DNA from: Propionivibrio soli | GTDB lineage: Bacteria > Pseudomonadota > Gammaproteobacteria > Burkholderiales > Rhodocyclaceae | Length of the DNA: 64,000 nt | Assembly: GCF_025770765.1 (NCBI RefSeq) | Contig: NZ_JANZKY010000003.1 | Coordinates: 62,001 to 126,000, forward strand | Direction of reading: 5' to 3' | In this document: positions 18,105-28,058 of the stretch, piece after piece | Layout of the letters: every line of letters begins with the position of its first letter | Position numbering within the stretch: the stretch's first letter is position 1 | Notes under the pieces: model-generated | Database searches by the model: none | What the model was told of the DNA's origin: nothing | What the model saw: the letters and a program-made list of their open reading frames with translations, nothing else | Position numbers and translations under genes: made by a program

Positions 18105-19388
18105 TTAAGACAGGAACCACTTCATCGGTAGCAGCACGAGGTCCGGGAAGATGACCAGCAGTGCCAGCACGACCAATTGGGCGCACATGAAGGGCCAGAC
18201 ACCGACGATGACGTCGTCCATCTTGACCTTGGAGACGCCGCATACGACGTTGAGCGTGGTACCTACTGGAGGCGTGACCAAACCGATTGCGTTGTTGATG
18301 ATGAACAGCACGCCGAAGTACACCGGATCGATACCGGCGGCGACCATTACCGGGACGAGCACCGGGGTCAGGATCAGGATGGTCGGCGTCATATCAAGCG
18401 CTGTGCCGACGATCACCACGATCACCATCACGGCAACCATGAGCAGGATCTTGTTGCCCATGAACGGCTTGAGCATCGCAATGACTTCCTGCGGGATCTC
18501 GGCGATGGCGATCAGCCAGGCGGAGACGAGAGCGGCGGCGACAAGGAACATGACGATGGCCGCCGTTTGTCCGGCTTGTGCGAGCACGCTGTACACCTGT
18601 GACCACTTCAACTCCTTATAGACATAAATGGAGACGAAGAGGGCATAGACGGCGCAGACGACACCGGCTTCGGTTGGAGTAAAGATGCCGAACTTCAACC
18701 CGAAGACGAGGATGCCAGGCATCACCAGCGCCCACAGACCTTCGCGGACCGCTTGGGCGACTTCCTTGGCCGAAGCGCGCTTGCTTACTTGCAGGTTGGT
18801 ATGACCACGGGCCACCCACCACCAGGCAACGGTCAATCCGAGCGCGATCATGATGCCCGGGACGATGGCGGCGACGAACAGCTTGGTGATCGAAAGGCCG
18901 GCGGTGACGCCGAACAGGATGATGTTCGGGGATGGAGGAACCATCGGACCGATGATGCTGCCTGCCGCAATCAAGCCCGCTGACTTCTCGGGGTTGTAGC
19001 CCGACTTGACCATCATCGGGAAGAGCAGAGCCGACATCGCGGCCGCATCGGCCGCGGCGGAGCCGGACAACGAGGCAAGAATGCACGAAGCAACGATGAC
19101 CACATAGCCCAAACCGCCCGGGATGTGGCCGACGAGCGTGACGGCGACGCGGATGATGCGCTTGGACAGGCCGCCGGCGTTCATCGTCGTTCCGGCGAGC
19201 ATGAAGAACGGAATGGCCATCAGCGGGAAGCTGTCGGCGCCATTGATGAGGTTCTGGGCAATGATCTGCGAGTCGAACATGTCCAGGTGCCACATCAGCG
19301 CGACGCCGCAGGCGATCAGGGAAAACGCGATCGGCATGCCGAGCGCCATGGCACCCAAGAGTGCCGTGATGAATACTGTTACGGTCAT
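18105..19388 (-). CDS. dctM: TRAP transporter large permease subunit
   Basis: 427 aa, about 12 transmembrane segments. DctM signatures: FSLIACGVALMWHLDM, PLMAIPFFMLAGTTMNAGGL, the SGSAAADAAAMSALLFP motif and PPSPNIILFGVTAGLS. Forms the sodium-coupled transport channel with DctQ and receives the solute from DctP. RBS GAGGGGA. 16 nt after dctQ. Confidence 0.95.
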   Translation of the reverse strand: MTVTVFITALLGAMALGMPIAFSLIACGVALMWHLDMFDSQIIAQNLINGADSFPLMAIPFFMLAGTTMNAGGLSKRIIRVAVTLVGHIPGGLGYVVIVASCILASLSGSAAADAAAMSALLFPMMVKSGYNPEKSAGLIAAGSIIGPMVPPSPNIILFGVTAGLSITKLFVAAIVPGIMIALGLTVAWWWVARGHTNLQVSKRASAKEVAQAVREGLWALVMPGILVFGLKFGIFTPTEAGVVCAVYALFVSIYVYKELKWSQVYSVLAQAGQTAAIVMFLVAAALVSAWLIAIAEIPQEVIAMLKPFMGNKILLMVAVMVIVVIVGTALDMTPTILILTPVLVPVMVAAGIDPVYFGVLFIINNAIGLVTPPVGTTLNVVCGVSKVKMDDVIVGVWPFMCAQLVVLALLVIFPDLVLLPMKWFLS

Positions 19389-19403
19389 GACTTCCCCTCT
19401 AGC

Positions 19404-19997
19404 CTAATTCTTGCCGTCGCTGGACAGCTTCGTGTTTTTCATCTCCAGTTCCATCTCGTTCTGGAGTTCCCTGATTTCGTCTTCTTCGAGGTCTTCTTGC
19501 GATTCCTTGACCTGGATGAGTTCGCTGTCCTTCACCTTGCCGGCCAGCATCGCGTACAGGTCGTAGAGCAGGATCAGGAAGGCGGTACCCGAGAAAAGGA
19601 TGCCGGTGCCGTAGAAGAATCCGGAGGAGAGGCCCGTGGCGGGCGCTTCAACGTCAATGTTGATGATCGTTTGCAACCAGGCTCCGCGCATGAACAACAC
19701 GCAGCAGCCGAGCATGATCAGGTTGCTCAATACATAGCAGATCTTCTTGCCGATGACCGGCAGGCGGGACACGATGGTGTCCATACCGAGGTGAGAGTGC
19801 TCGCGCAATGCGGTCAGGGCGCCGATGAAGGTAAGCCACACGAAGCACCATCGGGACAGTTCCTCGGAGGCCGTGATCCCCGAATTGAACCCGTATCGCA
19901 GGACAACGTTGCCGAAAACAAGCACCACCATCGTCGATATGCAGACGACGACGGCAAACTTGAGCAAGCGGAAATACCAATCAACCAGGCCAGTCAT
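19404..19997 (-). CDS. dctQ: TRAP transporter small permease subunit
   Basis: 197 aa with four predicted membrane helices and the DctQ markers RYGFNSGITASEELSRWCFV and REHSHLGMD. The C-terminal ~35 residues are an unusually acidic cytoplasmic tail (QVKESQEDLEEDEIRELQNE). RBS AAGGAAG before the ATG. First of the three TRAP genes. Confidence 0.93.
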   Translation of the reverse strand: MTGLVDWYFRLLKFAVVVCISTMVVLVFGNVVLRYGFNSGITASEELSRWCFVWLTFIGALTALREHSHLGMDTIVSRLPVIGKKICYVLSNLIMLGCCVLFMRGAWLQTIINIDVEAPATGLSSGFFYGTGILFSGTAFLILLYDLYAMLAGKVKDSELIQVKESQEDLEEDEIRELQNEMELEMKNTKLSSDGKN

Positions 19998-20538
19998 GTT
20001 GTCTTCCTTGAGTTTGAGAACTGCTTACAAAATGGGCGTTGCCGACGTCCGGCCAGCCGGGCATGACTGAACGCTGGCGCGACGCGTTTCCGCGCTGAGC
20101 CAGTTGCTCCTGCCATGCCGGTTGGTGGGCGCTGGGTGCTGGTTGCTTCCTGATTTCGCTGGGCCGATCTCCTTTTGGCCCGCGTTCATGTCGGGGTTCG
20201 CCCTGGTCTTGCGGCCAGGTGTCCCGCCAATGATGCAATCCGGCATCCCACCGGGAATGCTACTCCCAGAACCGAAATACGGGTGGATTGACGGATGCCG
20301 CGGGTGGTTGGCGGCCGACGGGCGGCCTGCCTGGTGTCCACCGTTATACGATGTGCCACTCGAATTGCATGCTTCAGCCATTTTTGATAGCGCGCAGTGC
20401 ATCGTTTTGCTCCCTCGTCCTGCCGTCAGGCGCGGCGCTTGGCCGGCCCCCGGTTCGAAGTGCTGGCACGTTTTCCTGGCTTTGATCTACAGGAAAAGTC
20501 CCATTCCATCGAACCACCCTCCGTCTCGTTGTTTTTTT
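19998..20538. other. 540-base gap inside the operon
   Basis: Between the isomerase stop and dctQ. Open frames exist on both strands but none shows coding character. No terminator seen, so read-through is possible; the length suggests a second promoter for dctQMP, though I cannot locate it. Confidence 0.5.
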
Positions 20539-21360
20539 CTAGACGTGTTTTATATGTGCTGCCGCATACTTCTTGGCCGATTCGATGCAACGGAATGCGT
20601 GCTCGGCGTAGCCGAATTCCTTGGCTCGCGCGATGTTCGGCAATTCAATCGAATAGACCATTTTCGGCAGGCGATTCAGAATGTCGGCCACATCGATTCC
20701 TCCTTCGCCGACATACAGACGCGCTTCGCGAAGCACACGCTTGATCTCTTCAATGTCTTCGGGAATCTCGGCCGACGCGTCGCACAGATGGGCGAAGTGG
20801 AACCACTCACGCGGCAGGCCGTCGAGATCCGTCGCCTTGTCGCGTGCGCGATGGAAGTGATGGACGTCGATCATGAGTCCGGCATTTGACCGGTTGGCCG
20901 TACGCAATACATCCACGGAACCAGCCAAGGTCCGGACGCCGGCGATAGGCACAAATTCAAGATCGACGGTCAGACCGAAGGGCTTCGCCAGATCGCAAAT
21001 GTCACCGAATTTCTCGATCGCGTACTCGCGGTTGGTCGTCCAGATGCTGGACAAGACCGCCTTGGCGCCGAGCTCTGCGGCCACTTCCATGGCCGGGAGA
21101 TACTTGGTCGGATACATGTCGTCGTAGACGCGCGCCAATTCGATGTCATGCACTTTGACGCCGGTATCTGCGAGCGCGCGCTTGGTCTGGCGCAACATCT
21201 CGGGATTGTCGGCGAGCGCGTAGTTGGGTTCGCCGGGAAGCCCCATATAGATCAAGCGCGGACTGATGTAGTCGTATCCGGCACGCGCTGCCACATAGAC
21301 CATCTCCGGCGGTGGACACCCGAGCACCGTCAGGTGAGCGAGTGAGAATTCCAAGGCCAT
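20539..21360 (-). CDS. Sugar phosphate isomerase/epimerase (AP-endonuclease-2 TIM barrel)
   Basis: 273 aa. Xylose-isomerase-like TIM barrel: VDLEFVPIAG (metal Glu), IDVHHFHRA (metal Asp/His), FAHLCDASAE and VGEGGIDVADIL (terminal Glu). Enzymes of this fold isomerise or epimerise hydroxy-oxo compounds or dehydrate acids (for example 3-dehydroshikimate dehydratase, hydroxypyruvate isomerase). Start ATG preceded by AGGAG. Second gene of the operon. Confidence 0.88.
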   Translation of the reverse strand: MALEFSLAHLTVLGCPPPEMVYVAARAGYDYISPRLIYMGLPGEPNYALADNPEMLRQTKRALADTGVKVHDIELARVYDDMYPTKYLPAMEVAAELGAKAVLSSIWTTNREYAIEKFGDICDLAKPFGLTVDLEFVPIAGVRTLAGSVDVLRTANRSNAGLMIDVHHFHRARDKATDLDGLPREWFHFAHLCDASAEIPEDIEEIKRVLREARLYVGEGGIDVADILNRLPKMVYSIELPNIARAKEFGYAEHAFRCIESAKKYAAAHIKHV

Positions 21361-21522
21361 GCATTCTCTCCTATTATCCTTGTTGCTGCAGTGCGCTATG
21401 AGACGTCCGCGCAGTCCCTCTTTCTTGCGCTTTGTTGCGGTCCCGGTGTCTTGTGCGGCCCCACGACAAGCCGTACTCGGACCGGGACCGTTCCACCAAC
21501 AAAACGCCCCGTACCGACGAAC

Positions 21523-23289
21523 TCAGTCGTCGGTCGAAACGTGATGCACCTTCTTGCCCGGCGAGTAGATGTCCATGATGTTCCAGTGCCCGGCGGTTGG
21601 CGTCGGGATGTTCTTCATGTACACGTCGATGACCACCGGCTTTTTCAAGGCAATCGCTTTTTGGATTGCCGGAAGGAGTTCTTCCGCCTTCTCGATCGTG
21701 ATGCCCTCAATACCGTAGGCACGGGCGATCGCGGCATAGTCTGGCGAATAGGTTTCGCCGTCGACTTCGAAGACGGTGCCGAACGTTGTGTTGTAGTGGG
21801 CCTTTTCGAGACCGGCGATGGTGCCGAAGGCGTGGTTGTTCATGATCACCCAGATCACCGGGATGTTGCTTTCCTTGGCGGTCGCCAGCACGGCGGGGTT
21901 CTGGCCCCAGCCACCGTCACCGACTAGGGCAACGACAACCTTGTCCTTCAGCGCGATCTTGGCGCCCATGGCCGCCGGCGATCCGAAGCCCATGGTGGCA
22001 AAGCCGCCCGGGGTGAAGATCGAGCCCGGCTCGTACACCGGATACTGCTGGGCGAGGCCGTTCTTGTTCCAGCCGACATCGGTACAGATATACGAGTCAT
22101 GCGGCAGCGCCTTACGCAGATCGGCGAGGATGCGCTGCGGCGTCATCGGGAACGCGTTGCTTTCGACCCATTCCGTGTTGCTTTCGACGAAGGCCTTGCG
22201 GTTCGCCGCCATCTCGGCGACCAATTGCGGGCGCTTGACGCCTTGCGGGCAGAGTTTCTTGGCCACGCGCAACAAGACCGTCAGGGCTTGTTTCAAGTCG
22301 GCGACGGCGCCGATTGCGGCCGGATAGTTGCGGCCGATCTCGGCCGGGTCGATGTCGATGTGAATGAGCTGCGTGGGTGGGAAGTTGAACGTGAATTCGG
22401 GCTCCCAGGAGCTGCAGTCGGCTTCGGAGAAGCGCGTGCCGAGTCCGAGAATCCAGTCCGCGCCCTTGCACTTCTCGTTGATGAACTTGGTGCCCCAGAA
22501 ACCGGTCATGCCGAGGATCAGAGGGTGGTCGTCGGGCAGGGCGCCTTTGCCCATCAGGGTATGGGCGACTGGCAGTTGCAGATGCTCGGCAAACTCGCGC
22601 ATTTCGGTCGTCGCATCGGCCAGCATGATGCCGCCGCCTACGTACATGACCGGCGTTTTCGCGGCGAGAAGCTGCTTGACGATCTTCTCGGCCGTTTCAT
22701 CGTCCATCGACGGCTTGGCCAGCTTGCGCGTGTTCTTCAGCACGCGATCGAACAATTCGACGTCGATCTCCTTCGAGAAGATATCCATCGGAACGTCGAT
22801 GAGCACTGGGCCGGGGCGGCCGCTCTCGGCGAGAATGAACGCTTTTTCCAGGATTTCCGGGATCAGATGCACGGAATCGACACGCCACACGCGCTTGCAG
22901 AACGGACGGTAGATCTCGCACTGCGAGGCATCGGCGTGCAGGTTGACTTCCTGGTGCGGATGCTTGCCGTAATAGTGTGTCGGAACGTCCCCGGCGATGA
23001 CGACCAAGGGGATCGAATCGAGCGAAGCATTGGCCACGCCGGTACAGGCATTGGTCAGACCCGGAGACAGGTGGGATAGCACGACGGCCGCCTTCTTGGT
23101 GGCGCGGGCATAACCGTCGGCCATGTGGGCGGCGATTTGTTCATGACGCGTATTGACGAAGCGGATCTTCTTGCTCTTTTCGAGCGCCGCGAGCACGGCA
23201 ATGTTGGTGTGCCCGCACAGACCGAAGATGTGCTCGACGCCGCGTGCTTCGAGATAACGCACCAGCTGATTGGATACCAGGTCTTTCAT
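21523..23289 (-). CDS. Thiamine-diphosphate enzyme (acetolactate synthase-like family)
   Basis: 588 aa three-domain ThDP enzyme. Catalytic Glu50 in NTRHEQIAAHMADGYARA; ThDP/Mg site GDGGWGQNPAV through NN in the C-terminal domain. The usual FGYPGG loop is FGLCGHTNIA, a variant shared by an uncharacterised subgroup. Could decarboxylate a 2-oxo acid or join/split C-C bonds to give an aldehyde for the acylating dehydrogenase. AAGGAG precedes the ATG at 23289. First gene of the operon. Not IlvB: no small subunit is present and the active-site loop differs. Confidence 0.85.
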   Translation of the reverse strand: MKDLVSNQLVRYLEARGVEHIFGLCGHTNIAVLAALEKSKKIRFVNTRHEQIAAHMADGYARATKKAAVVLSHLSPGLTNACTGVANASLDSIPLVVIAGDVPTHYYGKHPHQEVNLHADASQCEIYRPFCKRVWRVDSVHLIPEILEKAFILAESGRPGPVLIDVPMDIFSKEIDVELFDRVLKNTRKLAKPSMDDETAEKIVKQLLAAKTPVMYVGGGIMLADATTEMREFAEHLQLPVAHTLMGKGALPDDHPLILGMTGFWGTKFINEKCKGADWILGLGTRFSEADCSSWEPEFTFNFPPTQLIHIDIDPAEIGRNYPAAIGAVADLKQALTVLLRVAKKLCPQGVKRPQLVAEMAANRKAFVESNTEWVESNAFPMTPQRILADLRKALPHDSYICTDVGWNKNGLAQQYPVYEPGSIFTPGGFATMGFGSPAAMGAKIALKDKVVVALVGDGGWGQNPAVLATAKESNIPVIWVIMNNHAFGTIAGLEKAHYNTTFGTVFEVDGETYSPDYAAIARAYGIEGITIEKAEELLPAIQKAIALKKPVVIDVYMKNIPTPTAGHWNIMDIYSPGKKVHHVSTDD

Positions 23290-23922
23290 CAAATGCTCCT
23301 TCAGTCGTAAGTCTCGCGGCCGTCATGGCCGATTCTTTGTGTTCTAGTCCTACAACCGGCATGGCGTGCCGCGTGATCGCGCTGGCGGCGTCGTGTCGGA
23401 CGGCTTTGGGGACGGGTCGATGAAGCGAAATCGGAAACGACCCGGCTCCTTCTGTCTCAGTGCGGCCTTCTCGAACGCTGAAATGGACGGGGCTATTGAT
23501 TTTGTATCCCCGGTTCCCTCTTTTCGTCGTTCCCGGTAATCCCGGTGCGCCGTTCTTGTTTGCACTGGATGATAGGCCGCGCCATGGGGACGTCCAGACA
23601 GCCGTTCTTGCTTTTGCGCGATATTCGCGCGTACTTGGGCGATTATCGCGCGTATTTAAGGCTGGTCGCGGAACGTTGGATTTTGTGAAGGAGCCACCCT
23701 AACCCATTCTTGAAAAAGGGTTTTTGTTTGGGCGACGGCTGGCAGGCGAACTGTTCCACGTAAGCGAGACGTAAGACTGGCGCCGTCAAATCCTCGGGCC
23801 GCATATGGCTTTTACGGCCGGTGGAGAACTTCCGGGCGGCGTCGAGAGTCAAGTAGCCGTCGCGACGTGGCTCGCGCTGCGCCGCCAATACGCCGTCAGG
23901 CATCGCACAAGGAGAAGAGACT
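23290..23922. promoter_or_regulatory. Divergent promoter region with tandem palindromes
   Basis: 633 bases between the catabolic operon and acs. A perfect 15-base palindrome GCGCGATATTCGCGC (23616-23630) is followed by a related GCGATTATCGC (about 23640-23650); each is followed by a CGCGCGTA-type sequence, giving two phased copies. They are placed to control acs, the operon or both. A weak AACCC/GGGTT hairpin with T-run is near 23701-23725. No gene seen. Confidence 0.5.
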
Positions 23923-25887
23923 ATGTCCGAGAACGGGTCAACGCAGCTGTTTCAACCGCCAGTCGATTTCGTCAAGCAGGCGACGATTTCCGGCATGGGG
24001 GCTTACGAGGCGCTTTGCGCCGAAGCACGTTCCGACTACACCGGTTATTGGGCGCGTCTGGCGCGCGAGCATGTGACGTGGAAAGAGCCGTTTACACAGG
24101 TCCTCGACGAAACGAACGCTCCCTTCTTCAAATGGTTTGCCGACGGCAAGCTGAACGCTTCGTATAACTGCCTCGACCGGAACATCGAGGCCGGTCTGGG
24201 TGACAAGGTCGCCATTCTTTCCGAGACGGATGACGGCGCCTTGCGCAGCGTCACCTACAAGCAGCTTCTCGCGCGCGTTTGCCAGCTTGCCAACGGCCTG
24301 CGGGCGCGCGGCATCAAGAAGGGCGACCGCGTCATCATCTACATGGCGATGGGTATCGAGGGCGTCGTCGCGATGCTGGCTTGCGCCCGCATCGGCGCCA
24401 TCCATTCCGTTGTCTTCGGAGGCTTTTCTGCGCAATCGGTTCGCGACCGCATCAACGATGCCGGCGCCGTCGCCGTGCTGACGACCGATGAGCAATGCCG
24501 TGGCGGCAAGAAGCTTCCGCTGAAACCGGCGGTCGACGAGGCTATCGCGCTCGGCGGTTGCGAAACGGTGAAAACGATCGTCGTCTTCAAGCGCACCGGC
24601 GGTGAGTGTGCGATGGTGCCGAGTCGCGACGTGTGGTGGGACGACGTCGTTGCCGGCCAACCCGAGCAGTGCGACCCCGAATGGGTCGAAGCCGAACACC
24701 CGCTGTTCCTGCTCTACACGTCGGGTTCGACGGGCAAGCCGAAAGGGGTTCAGCACTCGACGGCCGGCTATCTGCTGCACGCGATCGTGACCACCAAGTG
24801 GACCTTCGATCTCAAGCCACACGACATCTTCTGGTGTACGGCCGATATCGGCTGGATTACCGGACACACTTACGTGACGTATGGTCCGCTGGCGTGCGGC
24901 GCCACACAAATGGTTTTCGAAGGCGTGCCGACCTATCCCGATGCGGGACGTTTCTGGAAGATGATCGAGACGCACAAGGTCAGCATCTTCTACACCGCAC
25001 CGACAGCGATCCGCTCGCTGATCAAGGCGGCCGACACGACTCCGGCGGTGGCGCCTACCAACTACGACCTTTCGTCGTTGCGCCTGCTCGGCACGGTGGG
25101 CGAGCCGATCAACCCGGCCGCCTGGCTCTGGTACTACAACAACGTCGGCGGAGGACACTGCCCGATCGTCGATACCTTCTGGCAAACCGAGACTGGTGGG
25201 CACATGATCACGCCGCTTCCGGGCGTGACACCGATGGTGCCGGGGTCATGCACGCTGCCGTTCCCCGGCATTGCGGCGACAATCGTCGACGAAACCGGCA
25301 CCGAGGTGCCTCCTGGTAAAGGTGGGCTCTTCGTGGTCACCAAGCCGTGGCCGTCCATGATCCGGACGATCTGGAACGACCCGGAGCGTTTCAAACGCTC
25401 GTATTACCCCGACGACTTCCAGGGCCGCTATTACCTGGCCGGCGACGGCGCCGTGCGCGATGCGACGACAGGTTACTTCACGATCACCGGGCGTATCGAC
25501 GACGTGCTCAACGTGTCGGGACACCGTCTGGGAACGATGGAGGTCGAGTCGGCGCTCGTTTCGCATCCGATGGTGGCCGAGGCTGCTGTGGTTGGCCGCC
25601 CCGATGACCTAACGGGGGAAGCGATCTGCGCGTTCGTCGTGCTCAAGGGCGCGCGCCCGGTCGGAGAGGCGGCGGCGAAGACCGTCAAGGAACTGCAGGA
25701 TCACGTCGCGAAGGCGATCGGCGGCATCGCCAAACCGAAGGACATCCGCTTTGGCGAGAACCTCCCGAAAACACGTTCGGGCAAGATCATGCGGCGCCTG
25801 TTGCGTGCCCTGGCCAAGGGTGAGACGGTGGCACAGGACGTGTCCACGCTCGAGAATCCAGCGATCCTCGAGCAACTGCGTGCCTGA
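23923..25887 (+). CDS. acs: Acetate--CoA ligase (AMP-forming)
   Basis: 654 aa. Activates acetate to acetyl-CoA via acetyl-AMP. Adenylation motifs: [11 protein letters not shown] (A3), [28 protein letters not shown], and [15 protein letters not shown]. The C-terminal catalytic lysine lies in [11 protein letters not shown], the normal acetylation site for Acs. Full usual length. Ends in a strong terminator; divergent from the catabolic operon and followed by the acetate-symporter module. Confidence 0.96.
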   Translation: MSENGSTQLFQPPVDFVKQATISGMGAYEALCAEARSDYTGYWARLAREHVTWKEPFTQVLDETNAPFFKWFADGKLNASYNCLDRNIEAGLGDKVAILSETDDGALRSVTYKQLLARVCQLANGLRARGIKKGDRVIIYMAMGIEGVVAMLACARIGAIHSVVFGGFSAQSVRDRINDAGAVAVLTTDEQCRGGKKLPLKPAVDEAIALGGCETVKTIVVFKRTGGECAMVPSRDVWWDDVVAGQPEQCDPEWVEAEHPLFLLYTSGSTGKPKGVQHSTAGYLLHAIVTTKWTFDLKPHDIFWCTADIGWITGHTYVTYGPLACGATQMVFEGVPTYPDAGRFWKMIETHKVSIFYTAPTAIRSLIKAADTTPAVAPTNYDLSSLRLLGTVGEPINPAAWLWYYNNVGGGHCPIVDTFWQTETGGHMITPLPGVTPMVPGSCTLPFPGIAATIVDETGTEVPPGKGGLFVVTKPWPSMIRTIWNDPERFKRSYYPDDFQGRYYLAGDGAVRDATTGYFTITGRIDDVLNVSGHRLGTMEVESALVSHPMVAEAAVVGRPDDLTGEAICAFVVLKGARPVGEAAAKTVKELQDHVAKAIGGIAKPKDIRFGENLPKTRSGKIMRRLLRALAKGETVAQDVSTLENPAILEQLRA

Positions 25888-25907
25888 CGGGGTTTAGGCT
25901 ACCACCG

Positions 25908-25955
25908 AGGCATAAAGGGGCAGGGCGGAGAGCCCAGCCCCTTTATGCCTTTGCG
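25908..25955 (+). terminator. Rho-independent terminator of acs
   Basis: Perfect 14-bp stem AGGCATAAAGGGGC / GCCCCTTTATGCCT with a 15-nt loop, followed by TTTG. Confidence 0.85.
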
Positions 25956-26147
25956 TAATAGGCAGGAGCACAACAGCGGTATGCTCGCTGCTGTTTGCGA
26001 CGGTTGAATCGGCGAGACACAAGCCTCGGAGAAGCGGCGCTGAAATACCGACGCGAGCCAGCGGAATCCGTAAAATGTGGGGGCATCCTTGCCAACGAGG
26101 GATGCTGTGACGGGTTGGGTCGAAGTTCCTCGGCATCGAGAACAACC

Positions 26148-28058
26148 ATGAGCCAGAGAACAACGGAAATGCTGGTTTCGGCAACGGTCGAGTTCCTGCG
26201 CGCGTATCCGCCGTTCGATCGCATGGAGCAGGAAGCCCTCGGCTTTCTTGCCGGGCATGTCAAACTTGCCTACTACCCCAAGGAAGCGCTGCTCGTTACG
26301 CCGGAATCAGGAGCGGTTGAAGTATTCCGCATCATCCAGCGCGGCAAGGTGATGGCACGGCAATCGGGCGACGTCAGCGTCATGGAGCAGGTAACGATGA
26401 CGCTGGGTCCCGGCGAGGGATTCCCGATCGGATCGGTCACGGCGCAGCGATCTTCCACCAATCTCTACACGGCTCTGGAAGACGTTTTCTGCTACGAGCT
26501 CGCGGCGGAAGATTTCTTTGCCCTGCTGCAGATGAGCCCGGTCTTCAACCTCTTCTGCACACAGCACATCGCCAGCCTGCTCAGTCAGTCGCGTCAGCAA
26601 TTGCAACTGCAGTTCGCCCAGCGCGTTGCCGAACAGCAGACGATGAACTCGCCGCTGTCGACGATCATCAAGAAAGGTCCAATCTCCGTTACCGCCGAAA
26701 CGCCGGTACGCCAGGTGATCGAGGCCATGGTCGAGCGGAATATCGGGTCGATGATCGTCGTCGACGCCGACCAGCAGCCGATCGGCATCTTCACGCAGTC
26801 CGACGTGCTGCGCCGTATCGTCCTCCCCGGCGTGGCCCTCGAAACGCCCATCCGCAGAGTCATGTCGCCCGACCCGCATACCCTGCCCGCCGCCGCGCAC
26901 GCTTACGACGCGGCGCTGGCCATGGCGGAGTATGGCGTACGTCACGTGCTGGCCGTCGACGAAGGCGGCAGGCTCAAAGGGGTCGTTTCCGAGCGCGATT
27001 TGTTTGCGCTGCAGCGGGTGGGGCTGCGTCAGATACGGCAGACGATCGATGCGGCAACCTCGATCGATACGTTGATGCAGGCCAGCCACGACGTGCGCGA
27101 CCTCTCTCTCAACATGCTCGCGCAAGGCCTCGGCGCCGAGCAGATTACCCAGTTCATTTCAGCGCTCAACGATGCGCTGACGCGTCGCATCATTCAACTC
27201 AACCTCGACCGGCACGACCTCTTCGGCATCGAATGGGCCTGGCTGTCTTTCGGGTCGGAGGGGCGCGATGAACAGACGTTCAGTTCGGACCAGGACAACG
27301 GGATTGTCTTCCTGTGCACCGATCTCATGGACCGTGAACACACGCAACTCCGGCTTCTCGAATTCGCGCGCGACGTGAACGACGATCTCGACCGCTGCGG
27401 CTTCCCCCTCTGCGTCGGCGACATCATGGCGCGCAATCCGAAGCATTGCCTGACGCTTGAGGAATGGGAAGAGCAGTTCGAGCGCTGGATACGGACGCCG
27501 GAACCGGAGGCGCTCCTCAACGCGACGATCTTTTTCGATTTCCGCCCCCTGTTTGGCCGCTCCAACCTCGCCAGCCGTTTGCGCCGCACGCTGCTGCAGC
27601 AAACCGGAGACAATCCGCTGTTTCTGCGCATGCTCGCCGAGAATGCGTTGGGTGCGGCCCCGCCGCTCGGGCTGATCCGCGATTTCGTCACGGACGTTGA
27701 CCCCGCGCACCCGGGAACGATCGACTTAAAGAAATTTGGCGCGCGGCTTTTCATCGACGCGGCACGTGTTTTCGCGATGGCTCACGGCGTGACCGCGACG
27801 AACACTGTACAGAGGTTGAAGCTGGCCGCCGCGCAAATGAATTTGCCGCAGGATGAAGTAGGCGCGGCCGTGGACGCGTTCAACTTCATTCAACTGATGC
27901 GGCTGCGGCGGCAGCATTCCGAGCAGACAGCCGAACGCGAGGCGCGCAACCTCCTGCGCCCCGAGGACTTGAATGAGGTCGAGCGGCGGATGCTGAAAGA
28001 AGCGTTCAATCAGGCGCGCAAGCTGCAGCAGCGCCTGCGCATTGATTACCGCCTGTGA
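26148..28058 (+). CDS. cNMP-binding / CBS / DUF294 nucleotidyltransferase-like regulator
   Basis: 636 aa. Domain order: cyclic-nucleotide-binding fold (about 20-130, VFRIIQRGKVMARQ), two CBS motifs (about 165-285), DUF294 nucleotidyltransferase core (about 340-470, motif GSEGRDEQTFSSDQDNG with the two Asp), DUF294 C-terminal helical domain (about 510-630). Related to proteins that control carbon or acetate metabolism through nucleotide sensing. The chosen ATG (26148) is where similarity begins; the frame is open upstream. Its stop overlaps the start of the exonuclease gene (GTGA). Confidence 0.88.
   Translation: MSQRTTEMLVSATVEFLRAYPPFDRMEQEALGFLAGHVKLAYYPKEALLVTPESGAVEVFRIIQRGKVMARQSGDVSVMEQVTMTLGPGEGFPIGSVTAQRSSTNLYTALEDVFCYELAAEDFFALLQMSPVFNLFCTQHIASLLSQSRQQLQLQFAQRVAEQQTMNSPLSTIIKKGPISVTAETPVRQVIEAMVERNIGSMIVVDADQQPIGIFTQSDVLRRIVLPGVALETPIRRVMSPDPHTLPAAAHAYDAALAMAEYGVRHVLAVDEGGRLKGVVSERDLFALQRVGLRQIRQTIDAATSIDTLMQASHDVRDLSLNMLAQGLGAEQITQFISALNDALTRRIIQLNLDRHDLFGIEWAWLSFGSEGRDEQTFSSDQDNGIVFLCTDLMDREHTQLRLLEFARDVNDDLDRCGFPLCVGDIMARNPKHCLTLEEWEEQFERWIRTPEPEALLNATIFFDFRPLFGRSNLASRLRRTLLQQTGDNPLFLRMLAENALGAAPPLGLIRDFVTDVDPAHPGTIDLKKFGARLFIDAARVFAMAHGVTATNTVQRLKLAAAQMNLPQDEVGAAVDAFNFIQLMRLRRQHSEQTAEREARNLLRPEDLNEVERRMLKEAFNQARKLQQRLRIDYRL

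Noticed and set aside
20461-20490. Possible sigma-54 promoter (TGGCACG start)
   Set aside because: The downstream TTGC element is not at the required spacing and points away from the minus-strand genes.
20104-20889. Plus-strand frame across the operon gap and isomerase gene
   Set aside because: No RBS or domain; overlaps a clear gene on the other strand.
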